NCBI GenBank assembly: GCA_963971535.1
Contig: OZ020592.1
Coordinates: 128,022,225 to 128,086,224 of the forward strand
Length of the DNA: 64,000 nt
Source of the DNA: Notolepis coatsorum
Lineage: Eukaryota; Chordata; Actinopteri; Aulopiformes; Paralepididae
Direction: 5' to 3'
In this document: piece by piece, positions 37,889 to 46,912 of the stretch
Layout of the letters: each line of letters starts with the position of its first letter
How positions within the stretch are numbered: position 1 is the stretch's first letter
The notes under the pieces: model-generated
What the model saw: only the letters and a program-made list of their open reading frames with translations
Told to the model about the DNA's origin: nothing
Databases searched by the model: none
Program-made: the position numbers and the translations under genes

Positions 37889-38252
37889 TGTTAACAGAAT
37901 TCGGCTATAGGGCGACAATAATGTGGTCAAGAGGCATGGTTTCTATCTTGAGCCTGAACTGGCGTGGTTTCTTTTATTCACATGGAAAGAGCAGTAACAC
38001 AGGTCTTCTCTCACTGAGAGAAATGGGGGAGAGAAAGAAGTGGGAGGAGACATCTACTTTTATACTCGCCACATGGTGGTGTACCTGGGTGGCTCCGCCT
38101 AGAGCGCCCTCTAGTGGGAACAGATATATATGCAGCTAGACAGTTACTGGTGGAGACAGTTATATATGCAGGTAAACAGTTACTAGTGTAAACAGCCATA
38201 TATACAGTTAGACAGTTACTAACAATCCTACACAGAACCTCTGACTTCAACA
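37889..38252 (-). repeat. Copia 5' LTR
   Basis: 364 bp, partner of 33434-33797. Bounded outside by the duplicated target GAAAG. Confidence 0.95.
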
Positions 38253-38257
38253 GAAAG

Positions 38258-38760
38258 CATAGTTTAATTATTTCCTCTGTGGCCACAGCAGAAAGGACAG
38301 TTTACAATCAGAGACAACACGTTCACACACAAGCGTCTGACCATAAAGTGACAACGAGGTCTGGTCAGAACGTGTTTTCAGAGGCAATGGCTCAGTTGAT
38401 GAAGAAGGTGATTTAATTCAGCATACAAGCATAGGTTACACAGCAACAGTGGTCCATCCTGACACAGACAACTTGGTTCTGTCGAGTGTGTGTCTCAGTT
38501 TAATATGACTGCCTTATATATTATGTGCTCAACCCAAATCTAATACTGTTCTGTAATTGGCTACCACTACTGGCCAACTGGATGGGTGGGTTTCTGATGG
38601 CTGAAAGTGTGTGGGTCGTCGATCAATTGGTCATGGGGTGTGTTTGATCAGATTGCTCTAAAAACCTGTTTGTCCTGTTTTCGTTCAGACATTGGTCTCT
38701 GGGAGGATGCATGGAACAGAGTGTGTGTGTGTGGGTGTGAGAGAGAATAAGCACCCGCAT
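38258..38760. other. Unassigned spacer
   Basis: No gene is seen. It is moderately AT-rich unique-looking DNA between the copia element and a promoter-like segment. Confidence 0.45.
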
Positions 38761-38779
38761 CCTGTCACATTATGCAAAA

Positions 38780-38995
38780 CACGCCCCGTTTAGTTTGATT
38801 GGTTGAAGCCACGCCCCCTTTTGAGATGATTTATGGCCCTAAGCACTGCCCCCTTTTCTGATTGGTCGAGGGGTTCAAGGAGGCAGGACTTCCGGTTTCG
38901 GAGGGGAGGGACTTCCGGTTTAGGAAGGGACAGGGCTATAAGGGGGAGGGACATCCGGAGGCGGGACAAAATGGAGGCGGGATTTTCAGAATAAA
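38780..38995 (+). promoter_or_regulatory. Promoter-like segment with CCAAT, ETS and TATA-like motifs
   Basis: Inverted CCAAT boxes lie at 38797-38802 and 38860-38866, each near C-rich GC-box-like runs. Two ACTTCCGG sites of ETS type are at 38888-38895 and 38911-38918, with a third CATCCGG near 38952. GCTATAAGG at 38935-38943 is TATA-like. The spacing and density look like a Pol II promoter reading to the right, toward the exon-like units at 39332 and 39429. Use in cells is not shown. Confidence 0.4.
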
Positions 38996-39005
38996 TTTAT
39001 GACCC

Positions 39006-39018
39006 TGTGTGTGTGTGT

Positions 39019-39083
<65 letters not shown>
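39006..39083. repeat. (GT)n microsatellite
   Basis: A GT tract of about 78 bases with one TATG interruption. It is followed by a block (TATTTTTTAAGAAAAATACA and further) seen again after the simple repeats near 39620 and 40048. Confidence 0.9.
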
Positions 39084-39085
<2 letters not shown>

Positions 39086-39331
39086 AATATTTTTTAAGAA
39101 AAATACAATGTGTCTATAAAGTGTAGAATATCACAATCTTTAGACAAATGTGTTCAGAAAATATATGTGTAAATAAAGAAATGTATTGTAGAAACCTGTG
39201 TGTGATTCCCCTCTGAAAGCTGTTAAAGTGCAGCTTCTCTGTAAGCATTGTGTCTCTCTGTCAGTCTGAGTCCCCATCGCTGTGACAGTCACACTAGGAG
39301 GAGGAGGAGGGGGCATTAGGAAGCGGGAGAA

Positions 39332-39479
39332 ATGGAAGAGGACGGCGAATCAGGGAAGTCGAAATCTTCTGTCAATACCAGGGTAAGTATTGATTTACGA
39401 CTTGAGGGGGCATTAGGAGGCGGGAGAAATGGAAAAGGACAGCAAATCAGGAAAGCTGAAAGCTTCTGTCAATGCCAGG
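39332..39479 (+). other. Duplicated short first-exon-like unit
   Basis: Two related units start with ATG at 39332 and 39429, 97 bases apart. The first encodes MEEDGESGKSKSSVNTR and runs into GTAAGT at 39383. The second encodes MEKDSKSGKLKASVNAR and runs into GTATGT at 39480. Both starts are preceded by the same purine-rich leader (GGGGGCATTAGGA, CGGGAGAA). Open frames, similar start contexts and conserved donors suggest a duplicated first exon. I do not recognise the protein. Repeated short N-terminal exons are known in fish NLR-C genes, but nothing here proves that link. Confidence 0.35.
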
Positions 39480-39870
39480 GTATGTATAGATTTACGAGTT
39501 GAGGGGGCCTTCAGAAGGAAGGGGTGTAAGTTCCCCTTTTATGACGAAAACAGAAAGCTTATGTCAGTGAGCCTATAAGGGAGATAGTTCTTGAATGATT
39601 TATGGCCCCTAAGCTGTGTGTGTGTGTGATTATTTTTTAAGAAAATTACAAATGTAATGTGTCTATATTTTAGTTTCATGGAGAATGCCCCATGGAAGAG
39701 TTTGTTTAAGCACTTCTCCTTCACATTTCTTTGTGGATTATATTGTATTATATATACTTGTTTTTTTATATGTGTAAATAAAAGAAAATACAATGTAAGT
39801 GAATAATAGGCTGATGTTGTTTGAAAAAGAGTGATAACTTGTAAACAGGGGTTCTAAGTAACCACACTAA

Positions 39871-40048
39871 GTATGTATGTATGTATGTATGTATGTATGT
39901 ATGTATGTATGTATGTATGTATGTATGTATGTATGTATGTATGTATGTATGTATGTATGTATGTATGTATGTATGTATGTATGTATGTATGTATGTATGT
40001 ATGTATGTATGTATGTATGTATGTATGTATGTATGTATGTATGTATGT
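39871..40048. repeat. (TATG)n microsatellite
   Basis: About 44 perfect tetranucleotide units. It is open in several frames on both strands because the unit has no stop; these frames are artefacts. Confidence 0.97.
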
Positions 40049-40097
40049 GTGGAGGATTGTTTTTTTTTTAAAGAAAAATACAATGTAAGCTGAAACC

Positions 40098-42010
40098 GAC
40101 AGGTTATGTATATAACCTAGTTATATGAGTACTGGCTAAGCGTCCCGCTCTTAAGCCATACCGAGATATACCTCATCTCATGTACCTAGTGTACTCCATC
40201 AACGAATAAAACAAAAATACACCCATCACCTGCCAGGCCCCGCCCCTACTGCCGTACTATATAGTACTGGGCATGGCCACCACTCACTCTTCCTCGGAAA
40301 AAATCGTTTCAAAAGAAAAGTTTCCCCAAGGGAACTCAGGGCACGCTAAGAGCGGGACGCTTAGCCAGTACTCATATAACTAGGTTATATACATAACATG
40401 TCGTTATATTTCGTATTGGCATCGCGTCCCGCTCTTAAGCCATACTGAGATATGGGGTAGAGCGGACGCGAGGCCCGACAAATGCACCCCCTGAGGACCC
40501 GTAAGCCCACATCAGGGGGGAGGGGAGTCCCGTCACCCCATCCTTCCTAATGAAGAGGGGGCGCAGTTAACTCCACCCGAATGTGAACAAGAGGGAACTA
40601 GAACCCCTTGAACACACAGCACAGGCGGAACCACGTGTGACACAACACACTGTGGCCCACACCTACACACCCCTGCTACCCCACCAAAGGACGGGAAGCA
40701 GGAGAGGCCACAGACCTCAGAACCGCCTGGGAGACAGAACCCCCGGTCATGTCCATGAGGTAAAACCTTACGAAGGGACCCGGGGAGGACCATGAAGCTG
40801 CAGCACAGATGTCCTCCACCGAGGCCCCACCCAGCAGAGCGGCAGAGGCTGCCACCCCACAAGTGGAGTGCGCCCTGACGCTCCCAGGGGGAGCCAGCCC
40901 GGCCAACGTGTAGCAAAGGGCAATGCCCTCGCACAACCAATGGGACAGGCGCCGTTTCGATAGTGCGTTACCAGCACGAGAACCACCGTAACAGACAAAG
41001 AGCTGATCGGTAGCCCTGAGGCCCTGAGTACGGCTGAGGTAAAACCCCAAAGCCCGGACCGGACATGACAGGTAAAGGCCCGCCTCCAACTCACTAGCGT
41101 GAGGAGGTGGATGAAACGCCTGAACCACAATATCCCTGGAGCGGAAGGAACTCCGGATATTTTTAAGCACAAAGGCAGGATTAGGCCGCAGAGTGGCACC
41201 GCAATCGGAACGAAAAGACAGGCACTCTGGTCGTACCGAGAGAGCACAAAGCTCACCCACGCGTTTAGCGGAGGGGACGGCCAGCAAGAACGCGGTCTTG
41301 AACGACAGCTGTTCCAACGGCGCTTGCTCAAGAGGCTCAAACGGGGCCAAGGACAACCGACCGAGGACCAATTGAAGGTCCCAACTCGGAGCCAAAGAGC
41401 GTTTTTTACCGGCTTAACGCGTCGGGCGCCAAGCAGTAAACGCTTCACAAGAGGGTGGCTGAACAAAACATCACCCTCAAATCCCTCATGATAAGAGGAT
41501 ATAGCTGCTGCATATACCCTCACCGTCGAAGCCGACAGTCTATCAAGGAGAGACTGGAGGTAAACAAGGACCGCATCCAGGGGGCAGGACACCGGGTCCC
41601 TGTCCCCCGCCTTACACCACTCTTGGAACATACGCCATCTGCCCGCGTAAAGCGCGACAGTGGAGGGAGCATGCGCATTCCAGATGGTATCAACCACAGA
41701 AGGGTCCATCCTCTCCAGACTTACCCTCTCACCAGCCAAACCATCAGACGTTGGCACAACACCGGGAACTAACACAGAGACCTGTGCGCTTGAGAGAGGG
41801 CCCGCGATGACCAAGGAACAGGCCATGACGGGATACCAAGAGCTGGATCAGGACCGGGAACCACACAGCTGCTCCCCGGTCCGGCGCAATCAGGATCAAG
41901 GACCTGCGCTCCTCAACGTACCCGCCCCAACAACTGACCTAACAGATGTATGGGGAAAGAATCCCAGGCGGCACGGCATCGGTCCCAGACCTGCCTGACT
42001 ATGTCCGGAC
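40098..42010 (-). mobile_element. DIRS-type retrotransposon, 3' part
   Basis: The element carries a tyrosine recombinase gene (41826-40676, minus) and a terminal structure typical of DIRS elements. About 55 bases at 40098-40153 are the inverted repeat of about 40346-40405. A core of about 20 bases (GCGTCCCGCTCTTAAGCCAT) recurs at about 40424-40443. These fit the inverted terminal repeat plus internal complementary region of DIRS. Upstream RT, RNase H and methyltransferase-like parts are absent; a trace (LRPDIV, near 42005) marks the truncation point. DIRS elements move by circular DNA and recombinase, so no target duplication is expected. Confidence 0.85.
40676..41826 (-). pseudogene. DIRS tyrosine recombinase, frameshifted and active-site mutant
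   Basis: 41826-41400 gives the N-terminal, SAM-like DNA-binding part (NAHAPSTVALYAGRWRMFQEWC, VLVYLQSLLDRLSASTVRVYAAAISSYH). 41395-40676 gives the catalytic part (AKRVGELCALSV with the first Arg, HSTCGVAASAALLGGAS, DICAAASWSSPGPFVRFY with the Tyr). One frameshift near 41400, in a T run on the + strand, separates the halves. The second-box motif should read HSTR. Here it is HSTC, which removes a catalytic arginine, and one CpG transition explains it. The enzyme would normally insert the circular DNA copy by site-specific recombination. Confidence 0.85.
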
Positions 42011-43416
42011 GTAATCCCCACCCGTCAGCTCTTTTTATAGCCAATGAAATTCTGGAGTTAACGGTATCTTACATGAGGGATGATTACTATGATAAAGGGA
42101 GAGAAGAGAAAGGAGAAATATTCGCTCGCGGGTTGCGCGACATGATAATGTATTGGACCCGACAGCCATTTTGGTTAAGCATATCGAATTATTCTTATCA
42201 ACTTTGGACCTGTACTAGATAAGACTTCAGGCTATGGACACATTGTGTTTTCCAGCTCATACCTCTCAGCTAGAACTCTTTTGCAGGCATCTGTTTGCAA
42301 ACTATTTCAGATGTAAGTAAACGTCACAGCACTTTGCTCTCGTCTGTCGGCTCTGGTTTGCGTTTCTCCGGATCATTCAATCAATTGTTGGAAAGTTGAA
42401 TTTGCCGCCTTTCGATCGTCACCACACTCAACCTATTGCGTGCTTCGGGTCTCGAGTTACAAGACGAAATATGCTGCAAGCGTCATTTGACAAGCCGCTC
42501 CGACGAGTGACCACATCCGGTTGTAAACAGTCCTGAACTGACCAGTCACCGCTGATGGCGAAAATTATTGACCACCGTTATAGCCAAGGAGCATCTGCTC
42601 CGAAAGCGATCCCAGACGAGCGCTGATTGCAAGGAGAAGGGGGCAGAAGAAGACAAACAAGTTCTTTGTTTTCACTCGCGCGTCTGAATGGAAGTGGACG
42701 GCCATTTTGGATAATCACGCTGAACTATTGCGGTACACACATTACAAAAACCTTTGTAAAACACAAATTTTCTGTGGGATTTTCTTTTTTTTATCCACTT
42801 TTTCTCCCATTTTCTACATTTTTTCTCCCATCCCAATTTCGTATCATCCAATTCAACCCTCCCCTGTCACGAACGCTGTTTCTTGCCTCCCACAAGCCGG
42901 CTGCAATGTGGACTAACTCATACATAGGACAAGTCCCCTCCGGTACTTGAGGTAACAGCAGTCGCATCTTTTCACCTGCGCAGCTCGATCTCTCAGTGGC
43001 GAGGAGTAACGCGTGGGAGGCTCACGCTGCCCCCGACACTTCCTGATTCTACTGCGCAGGCACACCAACCGACCTGTAGGAGTCGCTGTCCACAACGCCC
43101 GATCCCCACCCATCAGTTTCCCACCCCCTAATACGGCCAATGTGTATTAGTATGAACGACCAGCTAAACTGAAAGCAATGTGGAGCGCTGGGCTCGAACA
43201 GGCGAGCCCAGCGTCTCTGCATTCGTGGCGAGCGCCTTGCCCACTACGCCACGTAGCCGCACTTTTCTGTGGGAATTTTATCAACTTTGGACCTGTATGT
43301 TTTCCAGCTCCTACCTCTCAGCTGGAACCCAAAAACAGGCATCTGGCAACAAGTCAACACAAAAGTAAGGAATACATATGTTATTTCAGTGTGTTCAAAC
43401 CCCTGTTTCTCTATTA
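42011..43416. other. Unassigned segment with a duplicated block
   Basis: No named gene. The block starting TATCAACTTTGGACCTGTA at 42196 is repeated at 43279 in the same direction, and both copies continue with TTTTCCAGCTC and ACCTCTCAGCT. A + strand frame at 42627-42950 has no recognisable domains. This DNA was continuous with 53595 onward before the gypsy insertion. Confidence 0.45.
43172..43262 (-). repeat. tRNA-like segment (SINE head or pseudo-tRNA)
   Basis: On the minus strand an A-box-like TGGCGTAGTGGGCAAGGC is followed about 40 bases later by a B-box-like TGTTCGAGCCC. The arms GGGCTCG and CGAGCCC can pair. Acceptor stem pairing and a SINE tail are not evident. Confidence 0.45.
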
Positions 43417-44127
43417 TGTGATGCCCACTAGAAGTGGTATCATGTTAATATCTTTAGATTATGTGTCAAAACAGTGTGAACATATGGGTACAGGATTACC
43501 TCCATCAGAAACAAGTTAGAAGAGTCATTTATATGTAATGGGAGACATTAACATAATCTGGTCAATAGGTGGCGGTATAGGACTGGTGTTTAGTGACTTC
43601 GCCTTCCAGGGACCCGTTACTGTGTGCTTAGGAACGCACGAGGCGATCTCAGCCTCACAACCGGGAGGAGCCAGAGTCAATAACATCGTGTCTGCACCTT
43701 CCTTTGTCAAATGATTAACTACAACCTGTTTCATAGGTGGGTAATATACTACAAAACACACATAAAGGTTAACAAGGATACATGCAATGTCGAGGGTTCA
43801 AATGAAGTAACTATTGTCGATGTTTGAGTCAAGTTTAAGAAGTTTAAGACGACAGGTAACGTGGTTGAGAAGCAGACCGTCTATTGATGGCGCCACGTTT
43901 CGTTGGTACATTTAAATAGTGTTGGAACACAATTGTCCATTTAAGCACTAACGTGTCGAAGTTAAGTATCTCCAAGGGGATTATAAAGGTTTATGTTTTG
44001 AAATACATACTGTGTTGGGTTGAATTGCTGTGTAGTAAATGTGTATATTGTGTACAAGATGGTTAGAGGGAAAGTACTTTAGCTTACCCTACCAAGAAGG
44101 TAGCTAAACACCGGGGCTGTACCACAT

Positions 44128-44222
<95 letters not shown>

Positions 44223-45094
44223 TGCGCCCTCAGTTAAATGTAAATATAAATCTATTCCCTTGAGTTATACCATGGTCACGGTTTAGCAAATTCCTAGTAG
44301 GGTTGAGAACGGCCCGATACAAATATATATATAAATGTACTTTCAGTGCACATTTGAGTTTCAATAGAACTTGAGACCGGAACACAACTATGGATAACAC
44401 TGAGGTGTGGAGGTATTTCGGTATACTAGAGAATAGTGGATATGACTGATGATAAGTGACTGATGATAAAGGTAACACTTATTGGTGATTTAAGGAATTG
44501 TTTGACAGACAATGAGAATGACAGTGTTGGTTAAAAGACATACTATGGTCCCTTCCAACATGCCTAGACATGTCTAGACAGAGGTTAACAGGATAATGTT
44601 TCTCTTCTCACATGCTTATATTTAAGACGCCAAATATGTATAAAGCCATAAGTAATCACAATGTACAGTATATAATACTGGATAACTACATTTAAAAGGA
44701 AAATGCTATTGAAGTGAACCAGGGTATCCTAAAAGGGTAGAATGTGTGTTGCAATGATGAATATGCTTTTGAATTAATAACAAGTATGGGATTATAATTG
44801 AATGTATTGAAGTAATGTAACTAATTGAACTGGATGATGATACAATGATGATACAATGATTATACAATGATGATACAATGATGATACAATGATGATACAA
44901 TGATGATACAATGATGATGATGATTGATTGATTATTCTATTGAATGAATAAATGTTGTTGAAATACACAACCGGGAGGAGCCAGAGTCAATAACATCGTG
45001 TCTGCACCTTCCTTTGTCAAATGATTAACTACAACCTGTTTCATAGGTTAAACATATATCTGCTATCAGGTGCCATATCCTGGTACCTGTAACA
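43417..45094 (+). repeat. Gypsy 5' LTR (1678 bp)
   Basis: Contains an 83-bp segment twice in the same direction (43656-43738 and 44966-45048), a CT tract at 44130-44220 and an ATGATGATACA-type tandem repeat at 44832-44921. AATAAA near 44947 may be the poly-A signal. Small minus-strand open frames inside it are present in both LTRs and are not considered genes. Confidence 0.94.
44130..44220. repeat. (CT)n tract in gypsy 5' LTR
   Basis: About 90 bases. The matching tract in the 3' LTR (52565-52720) is about 155 bases, so the two have changed length since insertion or during reverse transcription. Confidence 0.95.
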
Positions 45095-45100
45095 GTTTAT

Positions 45101-45118
45101 TGGGGGCTCGTCCGGGAT
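45101..45118 (+). promoter_or_regulatory. Primer-binding site, tRNA-Pro type
   Basis: TGGGGGCTCGTCCGGGAT is the complement of the last 18 bases of tRNA-Pro, the same site used by many gammaretroviruses. It lies 6 bases downstream of the LTR end. Confidence 0.9.
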
Positions 45119-45367
45119 CAGCGCCACCTGCTGGATGGGAGCTGATCCAGAGATCTTGACACCTGGACCAACCGCGACCCGATGAACCAGGAACCAACGC
45201 CCGGTGTAAAGGTCGTCGAATGAGGGATTGATCTGCGCAGATCGACAGCAGTGAAGTGCCTCATCTGATGCCAGACGACAACGAGAACTACGTCCACTAC
45301 TCTACCTGACGAGAAGGAAGACCGGTGTCGTGTAGAGGAGATCCACCCACCACGGAAAGTCGTCACA

Positions 45368-46879
45368 GTGATCCTGAACGGAGAGCCAAGTGCGAGGAAT
45401 CGGGAAGCAGCCATGGGAGACAGCGAGAGGAAAAGCTTGGTGTGGGACATCAAGAAGAGCCTGCTCACTCTACCTGCGGATGAACTGTTTCGCATTGCCG
45501 AGGCATTGGAACTGATACCAGGACTGGAGACGTCTGACCGAACCCACCTTACCGTAGACGACGTGGAGGGGTGCTTCAACTTTATCAACGACTACCTGTA
45601 CAGTAAGGTTTTACTGGAGTTAGAGGATACAGGGTTGTCTTATTTATTACAGATAAAAGATGTAACTGATGGACTTATGCAGAGTGAGGTGGTGGGTCTA
45701 GAAGAGGGTAAAACCGAGGGCCTACGGTCCACCAGTCAAAGTGATGCAGTACCAGTCGACCCCGTTAGCGTCTTTTATGATGTAAGTGAAACCATTGAGG
45801 GTGTGCCCACTCCAAAAGTAAGCAACCAGGTTTTACAGTGCCTGCCCAGTGTACCACCACCCACAGCTCAGGCTGTGCCATTGAATAAGAGTGTACCAGA
45901 CACCGAAAGTAAACAGGAAACCCCTGGTGTGTCGCCAGATAAACTAATATCTTTAAGAGAACTGTCGTACCTTCACCGCAGGGAGTTTAAGCTCCAGGGA
46001 GGTCAGATAGGAGACCAGGGATCAGACATTAGTTACAACAGTGTCTGCAAACAGATCGACGAAGGTCTGAAGGAGCAATTCAGCGATGCAGAGGTTGTTA
46101 GAGCAGTCTTGCGAGTGATCAAAGCTGGCAGCTTTAAGGATATGTTAATGGTAAAAGACGATTTGACTATCGATGAGCTGAAGGGTTTTCTCCATTCTCA
46201 CCTCGGTGAACAAAGTAATACCGAGTTGTTTCAAGAACTCATGTGTACAAAGCAAAAGGATAGTGAAACACCACAGCAGTTTTTGTATAGAGTCATAGGA
46301 CTCAAGCAGAAGATTTTACTAGCATCAAAATATGCTGCTACTGACGTTAAGTACAACGAACGAACCGTTCAGGATGTCTTTCTCCACACTGTATATCAAG
46401 GTTTAGGACACAAACATGATGACATTCGTAGGGAACTCAAACCCTTACTTGAAGACAGAGTACCTGATGAGGCCATTCTCAGACAGATGAAAAAGGTCAT
46501 GAGCGATGAGAGTGAAAGACAGCGACGGTTAGGGCCTACCAATCGCAATAGACCCCCCCATGTACATAGTGCAGGTGCTGAGGTGAAGGGAGCACAGTGC
46601 CCCCCCCCCACTAGGGAAGAAAATACAGGAAAGAAACTTAAACTAGACCCGATCCAGCAGTTAACAGAGAAAGTAGAGAAACTTACCAATCTAGTGGATC
46701 TCCTGCAACAACCACCCCAGGTCAGAACAGGGAGGATAAATAGGCAGAGGGACAGGCCATATGGCTGTAGCAAATGTGTAGCACAGAATTTACCTAATTG
46801 CCCTCACTGTTTCCATTGTGGCGAAGAAGGCCATAGAGCGTTAGGCTGTCAAAAGAGACCACCGCGTCAGGGAAACTGA
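45368..46879 (+). CDS. Gypsy Gag polyprotein
   Basis: 503 codons from ATG 45368. A second ATG at 45413 (MGDSERKS) is the more likely start, because the sequence after it looks like folded protein. Gag would form the particle that packages element RNA. N-terminal region: a helical [26 protein letters not shown] segment. Middle (about residues 200-380): a capsid-like domain, with FRDL-type helices such as [37 protein letters not shown]-terminus: one CCHC zinc knuckle, [14 protein letters not shown] (about residues 480-493), preceded by a CSKC pair. The stop TGA at 46877-46879 directly follows the frameshift heptamer. The usual Gag length for Ty3/gypsy elements is similar. Confidence 0.92.
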   Translation: MILNGEPSARNREAAMGDSERKSLVWDIKKSLLTLPADELFRIAEALELIPGLETSDRTHLTVDDVEGCFNFINDYLYSKVLLELEDTGLSYLLQIKDVTDGLMQSEVVGLEEGKTEGLRSTSQSDAVPVDPVSVFYDVSETIEGVPTPKVSNQVLQCLPSVPPPTAQAVPLNKSVPDTESKQETPGVSPDKLISLRELSYLHRREFKLQGGQIGDQGSDISYNSVCKQIDEGLKEQFSDAEVVRAVLRVIKAGSFKDMLMVKDDLTIDELKGFLHSHLGEQSNTELFQELMCTKQKDSETPQQFLYRVIGLKQKILLASKYAATDVKYNERTVQDVFLHTVYQGLGHKHDDIRRELKPLLEDRVPDEAILRQMKKVMSDESERQRRLGPTNRNRPPHVHSAGAEVKGAQCPPPTREENTGKKLKLDPIQQLTEKVEKLTNLVDLLQQPPQVRTGRINRQRDRPYGCSKCVAQNLPNCPHCFHCGEEGHRALGCQKRPPRQGN

Positions 46880-46912
46880 GGCCGGTCACTGCAAGAGGAC
46901 AACCATTGACCG
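46870..46912 (+). promoter_or_regulatory. Programmed -1 ribosomal frameshift signal
   Basis: GGGAAAC at 46870-46876 is read in the Gag frame as G-GGA-AAC followed at once by the TGA stop. It fits the XXXYYYZ rule for -1 slippage. After a 6-base spacer, CGGTCA (46883-46888) can pair with TGACCG (46907-46912), a short stem. The pol frame is exactly -1 relative to gag and is open through this region. Confidence 0.8.

Larger units (their letters stand above)
33434..38252 (-). mobile_element. Copia-type LTR retrotransposon, RT core lost
   Basis: 364-bp LTRs lie at 37889-38252 (5') and 33434-33797 (3'), each beginning TGTTGAAG and ending TTAACA on the element strand. A perfect 5-bp target duplication GAAAG flanks the whole (33429-33433, 38253-38257). 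I count two differences between the LTRs. A purine tract AAGTGGGAG precedes the 3' LTR (33800-33815). The gene order gag, protease, integrase, then RT remnant, with integrase before RT, is the Ty1/copia order. Confidence 0.93.

Noticed and set aside
39871-40048. Long open frames in several phases on both strands
   Set aside because: They come from the TATG repeat, which has no stop codon. The same applies to the Ser-Leu, Arg-Glu, Cys-Val and Tyr-Ile frames over CT, GA, GT and AT tracts.
41099-41772. Plus-strand open frames of up to 130 codons across the DIRS recombinase
   Set aside because: They are shadows of the minus-strand recombinase, which has clear conserved motifs.
43525-44900. Small minus-strand frames repeated at 51961-53400
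   Set aside because: They occur only because both LTRs of the gypsy element carry the same sequence, and they have no protein features.
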